This document shows, one piece after another, positions 26,101-33,800 of a DNA stretch of 34,150 nucleotides; position 1 is the stretch's first letter; each line of letters begins with the position of its first letter. This DNA comes from an uncultured Flavobacteriales bacterium. GTDB lineage: Bacteria; Bacteroidota; Bacteroidia; Flavobacteriales_E; Vicingaceae. The notes under the pieces were generated by a model, which ran no database searches, had not been told where the DNA came from, and saw only the letters and a list, made by a program, of their open reading frames with translations. The stretch is taken from contig CAJQON010000050.1 in assembly GCA_905479995.1 (NCBI GenBank), forward strand, positions 1 to 34,150. Direction: 5' to 3'. A program made the translations under genes and the position numbers.

Positions 26101-27698
26101 TATATCGGAGCCATGCTCTCTGCTGCCAAACCGGTTATGGTATGCGAAGTAACCGTTTGATCAAAGAAAGAGCAGACAAAATTCCCCGTTGTTGTTGCAA
26201 CATTATTACTTGCATTAGCCCCTGGGTTACCAGTATGCAATACATAACCTACTATTTCTTGCGCTCCAAGCCCAGTAATGGTCAAGGTCATTTCATCTGT
26301 TCCATCTGGCAAGTCAACCTGATACCATAAATCCACCCAATTGGTATTGTTATCGAAATTTGAGGCACTACAATCTCTAATGTAGTTATTTCCCGTTGAG
26401 CCACCAGCACCACCATCATCACATGAAGGAGAAAAACCTGATGCAGCTCCAACTGTTGCAGTTGTAAAATCTCCAGGACTACATATTCCAAGTATATCTG
26501 GTGCGCTTGCACTCCAACTATCAGATCCATTACAGATTTCTAATGTAGCAAATGAAGTTTCACAAGAAACAAAACCTGGACCAGTAGCTCTAACATCTAT
26601 ACTATGACTTCCGGTTGCATATCCTGAAAAAGTGTACAAGTTAGACAGTGTTGCGCTCGCCTGTACCAAAGCGTTGTCTATATAAATTTCGGCTCCAGTT
26701 CCAGAACCAAAATTGCTTACAGTAACTTCAATATCATAAGTAAAGGAACTACAATTTAAGTTGGAAGAGTTAACTGTAGCTGAAGGTGTTGTTGAGCAGT
26801 TACAAGATTCCGTTAATGTTCCGGAAGCAATATCACAACCTGAATATGAAGCACCATTTACTTGAATTGTTTTGTTTACTCCTGCGGTAAACGGTCCAGC
26901 AGTATATGTTCCTGTTCCAGCATTGGTTTGATAGGTTGTCGTTCCATCGGTAACATCTACTCCAGTAGCATCTCCTAAAGCACTTACATTAACATCTATA
27001 GAAAACTGTCCATTATTACAATCAGGAACTACGGTAAAAGTTGCTGTTGGTGCATCGCACGCTATCACACCAGTAAGTAATATATCATCTAATGATAAAT
27101 CACTATTAAAACTACTTCCCTCTACTCCTCTAAATCGAATAACTGTTGTTGCACTTGCATAAGCTGTCAAATCTACTGTAACCAGTGTCCATGCTCCATA
27201 ATTTTCTGAAGGAATATTATCTCCCAGTATTTCAACATCAGTGGTAAAATTAGCTCCACCATCTGTTGACACATCTATATGCATCAATGAAAACTCACTT
27301 AATGAGGTAAGAATTGGACTGACTGAGCCATCATTATTAAACATATAAAATGTTAAGGTAGGAACATAACCTGCTAGGTTTAAGGATGGAGTTAAGAGGT
27401 GTCTAGCTCCATTTCCATCAGAATCATCTAACTGAGCAAAACAGCCTGACCCTGAAGTATTATCTACTCCCGGCCCTCTTCCCGGATCTGTTGTTGCATA
27501 ATCCCAACTCACCCCTCCTGTAGAAGACCATCCCGTGGGTATTGCACAAGAAGAAGTGCTAAAGTTTTCAGTTAGAAATGTAGTTTGGCTTTGTAACTTA
27601 TAGTTAACAATACAAAATACTATTACAAAAAGCATTTTTAGTTTTAGCAATTGTTTTGCTAATACGAAACGCATATTTTTAATGTTAGGCTTAATCAT
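23178..27698 (-). CDS. Giant T9SS surface protein with MAM-like and pre-peptidase-like repeats, ~1500 aa
   Basis: An N-terminal signal region (…LAKQLLKLKMLFVIVFCIVNYKLQS) precedes the mature protein; a start at 27674 is a possible alternative. Residues ~40-215 are a MAM/jelly-roll domain (FSTSSCAIPTGWSSTGG…SDLSLDDILLTG). Ig-like Cys-containing segments follow to ~400. Several ~120-150-residue domains then resemble bacterial pre-peptidase (PPC) beta sandwiches. Each contains a (D)LWYKV or VWFKFTAP strand and a Y(Y)LRI-type strand (DLWYKVTTG, DLWYAIDHN, ALWYKFTMP, DVWFKFTAP). The end has LPVEIISFEGYN…LNWTTLTEISNSHYQVESS and a T9SS tail (IYPNPIESNKQIN…GIYYLKL..VENFKIVVE). Cys pairs throughout suggest disulphides. 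It is probably a surface adhesin. A strong terminator follows. It shows no 11-bp operator. Confidence 0.8.
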   Translation of the reverse strand: MIKPNIKNMRFVLAKQLLKLKMLFVIVFCIVNYKLQSQTTFLTENFSTSSCAIPTGWSSTGGVSWDYATTDPGRGPGVDNTSGSGCFAQLDDSDGNGARHLLTPSLNLAGYVPTLTFYMFNNDGSVSPILTSLSEFSLMHIDVSTDGGANFTTDVEILGDNIPSENYGAWTLVTVDLTAYASATTVIRFRGVEGSSFNSDLSLDDILLTGVIACDAPTATFTVVPDCNNGQFSIDVNVSALGDATGVDVTDGTTTYQTNAGTGTYTAGPFTAGVNKTIQVNGASYSGCDIASGTLTESCNCSTTPSATVNSSNLNCSSFTYDIEVTVSNFGSGTGAEIYIDNALVQASATLSNLYTFSGYATGSHSIDVRATGPGFVSCETSFATLEICNGSDSWSASAPDILGICSPGDFTTATVGAASGFSPSCDDGGAGGSTGNNYIRDCSASNFDNNTNWVDLWYQVDLPDGTDEMTLTITGLGAQEIVGYVLHTGNPGANASNNVATTTGNFVCSFFDQTVTSHTITGLAAESMAPIYIRVLPINFDDNTGCAGMTAFDFTICASAPQPNDVDDDAIEIDGASSTGNLCSANVEAEPSETGDACAIAQESKDLWYKVTTGASDPSTYLEITIDFADATDEVVASLLTGAFSNAWEECATITSSGTNSSVSHTFTYLLSGGGADYYLRLTAGSGNAVCDFTISAQRTAENNACAHFKNSLPGYDLDNGTETLDMSFASSSGAGSIAGKDLWYAIDHNSNQSINISTSAATPSWDGVAAIYLYEYPSVSGLDCSNLSLYCSKTGLDDTDLENGIDFNLGTSDYLLRIVETTTDPSGDQLNVALTGVTSTTTILANSTCANALDVSSGSQIGNFTKAQMECVPALIMCGASSYSSVVSNAYYGAALWYKFTMPGSVCGGGAPTVSTEVRSLEISVSGLNTSSGIGTKNAYLELYSDCNTQIDCGKTINNSSNVSYSNLTPGATYYLRIVNNTSSSTSTSDFTVDAIISGDPAPCNDYVSDAYGLSVLTDLNTSALTVYSGDGATVSEFNDDVWFKFTAPSANGGIYPAATQNLSFVTVYIESVSGDGFEVELWDDVVGVDGGSDRRTVLDPQDRSVTYAADYEFFQFGHLVPGEEYYLQIDFASAARTSIGKKAGSNEQFKIAVLNPGEDNSSICGTGTAVKPTKITGCEGDCQAIYKFEVDATGNYQIEATGDGVDVDLNVWQADTESGGEQGEGYAYDYDHPCQIDRNSIGTVSSVSIPSNTHGCAAGFTGQRNVYNLTRSEASNRIYYFIEVIDQSAGGDKHGCGGVELCQLEVYALGSSTVLYNGGCPFFTPAPLPVEIISFEGYNLSGNNVLNWTTLTEISNSHYQVESSVDGHTFNSIGRVEGNGFSSEVNTYGLTDYNVSAEQTYYRLVQVDFDGKRTLSEIIVIENSIENKVVIYPNPIESNKQINIVSSFVVDSYIVVDVQGRVIKNESLSSSRFSLSTEGFGRGIYYLKLKGKKGVENFKIVVE

Positions 27699-27773
27699 GT
27701 GGTAGATGAATTAAATTTAAAAATAAATTTACCTCAAAAAGCAGCAACTAGAAGGTTTTTACACTCCAAATGA

Positions 27774-27848
27774 GTATTAATTCGCGAATTAGTACAAATA
27801 ACACACCAATTTAGACCTACCATCACTGCCTGAATTGTTAATTAACAA
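27774..27848. promoter_or_regulatory. Two strong dyads upstream of the giant T9SS gene
   Basis: 27774-27795 is a 22-bp palindrome with one mismatched pair: GTA-T-TAATTCGCGAATTA-G-TAC, whose inner 14 bp are perfect. 27835-27848 is the perfect 14-bp palindrome TTGTTAATTAACAA. They lie about 75 and 135 bp upstream of the start. Candidate -7 boxes TAAATTTA lie at 27712-27719 and 27724-27731. The rest of the 510-bp gap (27699-28209) contains the 3'-UTR module copy described separately and no convincing gene. Confidence 0.45.
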
Positions 27849-27973
27849 AAAGTGGCCATCCTTTCAAACAACCACACACCCTAGCCTTAACATCTATTGG
27901 CTAAAAACTTAACGAAATATACGCGCGACAATTAAAACCGTATAAGAGGTTAGGTTGCCCGATTGTAAATAGT

Positions 27974-28146
27974 GGACTAAGAAGCAATATGAAGATGAGT
28001 TTTTTCAATTTTAATAACGAAAAAACATGCTCAAACATCAAGACAACAAAAAAATGGCCGCTCTTAAAAGAGACGACCATTTGTCATTCAAACAAGTGCT
28101 ACTACCCACTTCTTGAATTTGCTTACAAAAGTGCTACTACCCACTT
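27974..28146 (-). repeat. Copy 2 of the duplicated 3'-UTR module, with two hairpins
   Basis: Plus-strand order: GGACTAAGAAGCAATATGAA (27974-27993; 19 of 20 identical to 16516-16535), TTTTTTCAATTTT, the terminator stem, then two identical 18-bp hairpins AAGTG-CTACTACC-CACTT (28094-28111 and 28129-28146, 35 bp apart). On the transcribed minus strand the loop is GGTAGTAG. Copy 1 has the same GGGTAGTAGC loop with a different stem. It lies downstream of the 329-aa LamG adhesin. Confidence 0.6.
28048..28080 (-). terminator. Intrinsic terminator of the 329-aa LamG adhesin gene
   Basis: On the minus strand ATGGTCGT…GCGGCCAT forms an 8-bp stem with G-U pairs, followed directly by seven T (28048-28054). 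It is the equivalent of the terminator at 16583-16610 in the other module copy. Confidence 0.7.
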
Positions 28147-28209
28147 AAGAAGCCTTATCTAACCTATTAACTAAACCACTCCAGTTATCTCAACCAGTGT
28201 AATATTTTC

Positions 28210-29199
28210 TTATTTCTTCATAAGCTTATGGTACTGCTTACCTTGATCAGAAGTCACTTCTAAAAGGTACAATCCTGCACTACCGCTTAAGTTAATTTTA
28301 TGAGTTGTTGCTCCATTAGCATTAGCACTATAAACCAATTTTCCGGCTACATTATAAATACTAATGCTTGCATTAGTCAATTCATTTAATGAAACTGTTA
28401 ACGCTCCATTGTTTGGATTTGGATATACACTCACTGCTGTTTTATTTACTTCGTTTTGAGTAATACCTACAGTTACTTGCTGACAGTTAATACCTGCAAC
28501 CCAGTTAGCATTTACATCCATATTCGAAAACGTTCCATCATAACCATTAGATGTTAAATCATGTGTTGTTCCAGTACCTGCCCCCACTTCAAAATGTTGA
28601 AACATAACTAATCCAGCTTCTGATCCAGTAAGACAAGAATCTTTGTATTGTGCAATTTGAGCAGCTGTACGAGAAGTATTCCAAAATCTAACGTCATCCA
28701 AATCACCAGCATAAACATACCCTTCTACATCATTTCCATACTGGAACAAACCTGCAGACGCCAAGCTTAAGTTAGGAATGTTTGCCGCAGTATCCAATAC
28801 TCCATCAACATAAAAGAAAGCTGAATCTCCTTTTACCACGCCAGCTAAATGATGGTAAGCACCGTCATCTATTAAGTTTTTAGAATAAAGGTATTCTCCA
28901 GAACTTGCTTGAGTTGTATCTCCAATAAACCAAAGACCATAACCTTCATCATCTGTACCCAACCAATACCCTCTGTAAATTGAATTAATATCTAAATCCA
29001 TATTAGTTACTACTGCTTGATAATCAAGCACTGTATTCATTTTTACTTTTGCCTCTATTGTTACATTACCAGTTACATTAAATGGTGCAGAAGAAGAAAA
29101 GTTTACTTGATCGTCAACACCATCGAAGGTAATTGCCGTTTGCGCCTGAACTGACACAGCTAGTAAACAAGAGATAATAATTGGATAGATTCTTTTCAT
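28210..29199 (-). CDS. LamG-domain T9SS surface protein, 329 aa (partner of regulator C)
   Basis: The Met at 29199 (MKRIYPIIISCLLAVSVQAQ) begins a signal peptide. The frame continues upstream, but that would place the start inside the operator. Residues ~20-235 are a LamG/concanavalin fold: QTAITFDGVDDQVNFSS…VTIEAKVKM…YRGYWLGTDDEGYGLWFIG…LIDDGAYHHLAGVVKGDSAFFYVDGVLDT…GDLDDVRFWNTSRTAAQIAQ. The T9SS tail (VYPNPNNGALTVSLNELTNASISIYNVAGKLVY…GLYLLEVTSDQGKQYHKLMKK) makes up the last ~75 residues. Its LamG domain is clearly homologous to the head of regulator C directly upstream. It is probably a small surface lectin or adhesin. Confidence 0.85.
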   Translation of the reverse strand: MKRIYPIIISCLLAVSVQAQTAITFDGVDDQVNFSSSAPFNVTGNVTIEAKVKMNTVLDYQAVVTNMDLDINSIYRGYWLGTDDEGYGLWFIGDTTQASSGEYLYSKNLIDDGAYHHLAGVVKGDSAFFYVDGVLDTAANIPNLSLASAGLFQYGNDVEGYVYAGDLDDVRFWNTSRTAAQIAQYKDSCLTGSEAGLVMFQHFEVGAGTGTTHDLTSNGYDGTFSNMDVNANWVAGINCQQVTVGITQNEVNKTAVSVYPNPNNGALTVSLNELTNASISIYNVAGKLVYSANANGATTHKINLSGSAGLYLLEVTSDQGKQYHKLMKK

Positions 29200-29229
29200 A
29201 GTTTTTCGTTTTATATTATTAATTAATGA

Positions 29230-29330
29230 CAAAAGTATACTAGGCAGGCTGTAAACCAACAAAAACACCGTTAACATAGTGTTAACATGTTGTTGAGAAT
29301 CGATATTAACCTGTTAACATGAAGTCAACC
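29230..29330 (-). promoter_or_regulatory. GTTAACA direct-repeat operators and promoter of the LamG adhesin
   Basis: The -7 box is TACTTTTG (minus strand, 29230-29237, perfect). A TTTG -33 element lies at 29260-29263 (22-nt spacer). Upstream are GTTAACA at 29270-29276 and 29281-29287 (11-bp period) with a weak third, GTTGAGA, at 29292. A second pair, GTTAACA 29313-29319 and GTCAACC 29324-29330, is again 11 bp apart. The proximal repeat is 32 bp from the -7 box, exactly as at 16345-16385. The regulator C stop is 14 bp beyond the last repeat. Confidence 0.65.
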
Positions 29331-29344
29331 AAGCCAAAATAATA

Positions 29345-30646
29345 CTAAATAAATTTATTAAGGTAATCTGACATTTCGATGTCTGCAGGGATGCCCATTT
29401 TGTGTTTAAGCCTATTCTTAGTAACTCTTGCAGAAGCAGGACTCACATTTCGGTTAATGGATATTTCTTTGTTTGACATCCTCATCACCACCATAGCGGC
29501 TAATTTAACTTCCAAATCATTCAACTCTGGATGTTTAATTTTTAATTCATTGTAAAAATTATTACTTAATCCCCCCATTTGATTTTGAAGTTCTGCTTGG
29601 GTAGATTTTATCTCCAATTCATTCTGAATAAACATTTCCATATTCATTAAGTCAGATTTGGAAACTTGCTCTAATTCAGCAAGTTTTTTTAAAATCTTTT
29701 CTGAAAAATCTTTTTTACTAATTAACTCTAAAGAAAGTTCTTGCACACTTCGCTTTTCTGCCATTACTTTTAATGCCAAAATCTCCCGCTCATTTGTTGC
29801 AGCATCTAGGTGGGCTTGTTTTAAAGAAGCTTTTTTAGACTGAACTGCTTTGTACCTCAAAAAGAGCAATAGCATAATAACAAACAAGGCAAATACCCCC
29901 AGAACAACAATACCTTTTTCTAATACTTCTTTTTGTTCCTCTGCATCTAATAGCTTTTGGTTTATTGCCTTTAAATTTTCCCATTCATAATGAATAAACT
30001 CTTTGTACCTTGCTCCATCACCTCCAAATTGATACAATGCCACCAAGCCTTTTTCAGCACCTGTTAAGTCACTCTTTAAATTTTGAGCCACTTCAGATTC
30101 GGATAAAGCACGAGCCCACAAGCTAATCTCTTCAATTTCTCCCTGAAAGAAATAAGACCAGATATCGGTTCCAATGTAAAAAACTCCATCCGATAAAATA
30201 CTTGGAGCTGGCATTGAAAGTTCATTTTCCAAGACCCCATCAACATATATTTTTGCTATTGAAACCCCACCAACAAAACTAACAACACCAGAAACATGGT
30301 GCCACTCCCCATCATCAATTAACGAAGTACCAGAAACATCATAACCAGTCTGACCTATCTTTGCACATCCCACAGACAGATATGCATGTCCTGAAGTATC
30401 AACCCCCAACCAGTAGCCTTGGTAGTTACCGCTTTTATTCTCAATAAGATTTCCAGCGAGTGGATAATCATCTATAATGTTTGTTGTTTTAAATTTTGCA
30501 GCTATGGTTAATTCTCCAGAAATAGCAAAAACTTGTGATTTACCAAAGTCTTCGTAGTTACCAGAACCATCAAAAGTAAGCGCTGTTTGTGCACCTAGCG
30601 ATGCCACCATCATTACCAAGACAAGTGTTGTATAGAATTTCTTCAT
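29345..30646 (-). CDS. Regulator C: LamG-TM-coiled coil-LuxR-like HTH one-component regulator, 433 aa
   Basis: The start at 30646 gives the signal peptide MKKFYTTLVLVMMVASLGAQ and is preceded by a purine-rich GAAGAAGG. Residues ~20-215 are a LamG domain (TALTFDGSGNYEDFGKS…YQGYWLGVDTSGHAYLSVG…LIDDGEWHHVSGVV…IYVDGVLENELSMP…GEIEEISLWARALSESEVAQNL), followed by a helical linker. The TM is at about 245-263 (GIVVLGVFALFVIMLLLFL). The C-terminal 191 residues match regulators A and B without gaps; the HTH is NKEISINRNVSPASARVTKNRLKHKM. A ligand-binding lectin-like head in the periplasm thus replaces the TPR head. The recognition helix differs (ARVTK versus KKTK/KKSK). The arrangement suggests direct control of the LamG adhesin 146 bp downstream. 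Confidence 0.8.
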   Translation of the reverse strand: MKKFYTTLVLVMMVASLGAQTALTFDGSGNYEDFGKSQVFAISGELTIAAKFKTTNIIDDYPLAGNLIENKSGNYQGYWLGVDTSGHAYLSVGCAKIGQTGYDVSGTSLIDDGEWHHVSGVVSFVGGVSIAKIYVDGVLENELSMPAPSILSDGVFYIGTDIWSYFFQGEIEEISLWARALSESEVAQNLKSDLTGAEKGLVALYQFGGDGARYKEFIHYEWENLKAINQKLLDAEEQKEVLEKGIVVLGVFALFVIMLLLFLRYKAVQSKKASLKQAHLDAATNEREILALKVMAEKRSVQELSLELISKKDFSEKILKKLAELEQVSKSDLMNMEMFIQNELEIKSTQAELQNQMGGLSNNFYNELKIKHPELNDLEVKLAAMVVMRMSNKEISINRNVSPASARVTKNRLKHKMGIPADIEMSDYLNKFI

Positions 30647-30809
30647 CCCTTCTTCTATATATCGCGTGTTTTTTGTCAAGTTATACTACTGGTTGAGAGG
30701 TGAAATTAATAAAAAAACTCTAACTCAGATGCAAGAAACAAAACTGATAACTATTGAAACATGACCAAAAAGAAACCTCGAAAAAAAGCTCACTACTTAT
30801 AAAGAAAAA

Positions 30810-33800
30810 TTAAACTTTAACACCAACAACACAAATATCATCCACTTGCTCTAAGTCACCCATCCATTCATTTAACGTAGAATATAATTGAGATTTTTGA
30901 TCTTCCATTTTGGAAGCTTGAAATGATAACAAAAGATTTCTAAACCGATTGTATCTGAATTTTTTCTCTTTAGGTCCACCAAACTGATCAGGATAACCAT
31001 CAGAGAAGACATAGAAAGCATCACCTTTTTCCAACTGCATGGTATGGGTTGAAAAAGCTGTTCTATGATCGAAAAGCCCAATAGGTTGCTTATCTGCTTT
31101 AACCTCAAAAAGGTTATAGTCTTTTAGATGGTATGATGGATCCATCAATACTCCATCCATATTTAACTTACTTTGCTTACTAATAACATACAAAGGATTG
31201 TTTGCTCCAGAATAGGAAAGCATCCCATTCTTTTTATCATAAGAACAAAGCGCAATATCCATCCCATCCTTAACTTCATTGCTATTATCTTGATTAAGCG
31301 TATCAACAACTAGTTCGTTCAATTTATCTAAAATTTCTCCAGGTTTTGAAAGTTTAAACTCATTAATGGCTCTATTTAACCCGGTATTTCCAACAATACT
31401 TACAAAAGCCCCAGGAACACCATGCCCAGTACAATCTACAGAAGCAATTAGGGTTTTATCGGCCGTTTCGCTCATCCAATAAAAATCACCACTAACAATA
31501 TCCTTAGGCATAAACAACACAAAGTGATCAATAAAGCTCTCTGCAATTCGTTTTGAAGAAGGTAGAATTGCTTGTTGAATTTTTTGAGCGTAATTAATAC
31601 TATCCAAAATATTTCTACTCTTTTCTTCAATGATTTCATTCTTTTCCAAAATCTGAATGTTTGCAGCTCTAATTTTTAAATATGAATATATACCTACTAA
31701 AATGATAATTGCACAAATTGTGAAAAACCACCATGTAAGCCAAAAAGGAGGTCTAATAGTAAACTTAAAAGTTGTTGGAAATTCATTCCAAATGCCATCT
31801 CCATTAGACGATTTTACCATAAACTCATAATCTCCATGAGGTAGATTAGAATAAATAGCCTCTGTTTTAAATGTTGATTTCAGCCAACCTTTATCCAAGC
31901 CTTTTAACTGATATTTATACTTTATATTAGATGAATTGGTATGACTGACACCTATAAAATGAAAAGCAAGGTAATTTTTGTCGTAATCTAACTCCAAATC
32001 TATGGGCTTATTATCTCTAGTAACTGAATCTGCATAAAGTGACCAGTCTGTTTTTTGAGAAAATAAATCTATTGATATAATTCTGGTATTTGCTTCATTC
32101 AAATTGGCCTTGTCATATTTTGGCTGATAAACAATTAAGCCATTATCGGTACCAAAAAGCAACTTACCTTTTTCCGTTTTGGTTAATGAATTCAAACAAC
32201 ATACCTGACTAACAAAACCTTCGTCAGGCCCATACTTTTTAACCTCTTTTAATTTTCCATTTTCAAAAACAAGCTTATTTACACCATTAGACATTCCTGT
32301 CCACATGTTCCCCAAGTCATCTACAACAAGTGAGTAAATATTATCTGAACTTAAGCCATCTTTTTCGGCATATCTTTCAAACTTGTTGTAATCATATCTA
32401 TACAGCCCAGAAGAAGTTCCTATCCACAAATTACCTTCATTGCTCAAAAGCGTTCTTACACGCCCCTTTAAAATCCCATCCTTATCATTAAAATGTCTCA
32501 CAGAACTACCATCAAACATAATTAAACCTTCGTCTGTTCCGAACCAGAATTTCCCATCCTTATCTTCATAAATATCAAAAACAACCTTAGATGTGATAAT
32601 GTTTTTTTTGAAAGGCAGCACTTTTGTACCCTCCAACTTTGCAACCCCACCCTTTGTCCCAAACCAAATATCTCCTTTACTATCCTTAAAAATTTTATAG
32701 CAATACATAAACTCTAATTCATCTACATTTTCTACAGGATGAATTTTCCCACCTTCAATGTAAACGATTCCATAATTGGTTCCTACCCATAATTTTTTAC
32801 CATCCTCGAGCAAAGAGTACACTTCTTCACTTGGCAAACCATTTTGCTCACTATACAATTTAAGAACACCTTTATTATCTGAAAGCAATCCTCTATCAGT
32901 ACCTATCCACAAGGCACCATCACTTGTTTTATATAGTGACGAAACATCACCATTGTCTAATTCAGGCTTAGAATACTTATAAAATCTTTCACTCGATAGC
33001 ATGGATGCACCTTTCTCCTTACTGATAAACCAAAGGTTATTTTCAGCATCATTAAAAATTTTCCAAATATCATTATTAACAAGTCCGTTACCCATAGTAT
33101 AATGATGGAACTCATTCCCATCATATTTAAACACTCCTCTACTTGATGCGACCCACATATTATTGAATTGGTCAATTTCTGCTCCATAATAAGCAACTAT
33201 ATCATTAAAATAATTGGGAAGCAACTCTTGAAAACTGTCATTTTTCATTTTGTAGATTCCCTTGTGACAAAAAACATGTAATTTATTATTAGCGTCTTCT
33301 TTTACCGAGTACACATATTTGGAAGCAAGCCCTTCCGTCTCCGAAAAATTACGCACCCTGTCATTTTTGAGGCTAAATAAGCCATGACTTAATGTGCTAA
33401 ACCACAATACCTCTTTGGTGTCTTTATAAATGCTTATTACGAGTGCTTTATCAAGCAACTCATCCTTCTCTAGCTTTGATATTTTTCCATTTTTAAATAC
33501 GGATACTCCTTCACCTGTTCCCAAGTATGCAGTATTTTCATCATCAAAAAAAACGGTGTATACCCTGGTATGTGACAAGCCATCTTCTACAGAGTAATTT
33601 TTATAGGTATATCCATCAAAAATGGACAACCCATTATTGGTACCTATCCATAAATTGCCTTTTTTATCCTTTTCAATACAGTAAACTATATTATCTGCAA
33701 GTGAATCTTTTATGGTAATATAGTCATAGCTCGAACCGTCATAAGTAGTTATCCCTCCATTATTAGTTCCAAGCCATATCACCCCATTGTTATCTTGCTC

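Noticed and set aside
28094-28146. Possible CRISPR array (two identical 18-bp units 35 bp apart).
   Set aside because: There are only two units and no further copies in tandem. The unit itself is a hairpin also found singly near 16630, and there are no cas genes.
27989-28162. A 57-codon plus-strand reading frame starting ATGAAGATGAG, whose first codons resemble an 11-codon frame at 16531.
   Set aside because: It runs through the minus-strand terminator and both hairpins. The other copy stops after 11 codons. The similarity is explained by the duplicated DNA module rather than by a peptide.
9620-29199. Sus-type polysaccharide utilisation locus, suggested by the TonB-like barrel and the lectin-like proteins.
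   Set aside because: There is no SusD homologue, glycoside hydrolase or hybrid two-component regulator, and the lectin-like proteins carry T9SS tails rather than lipoprotein signals.
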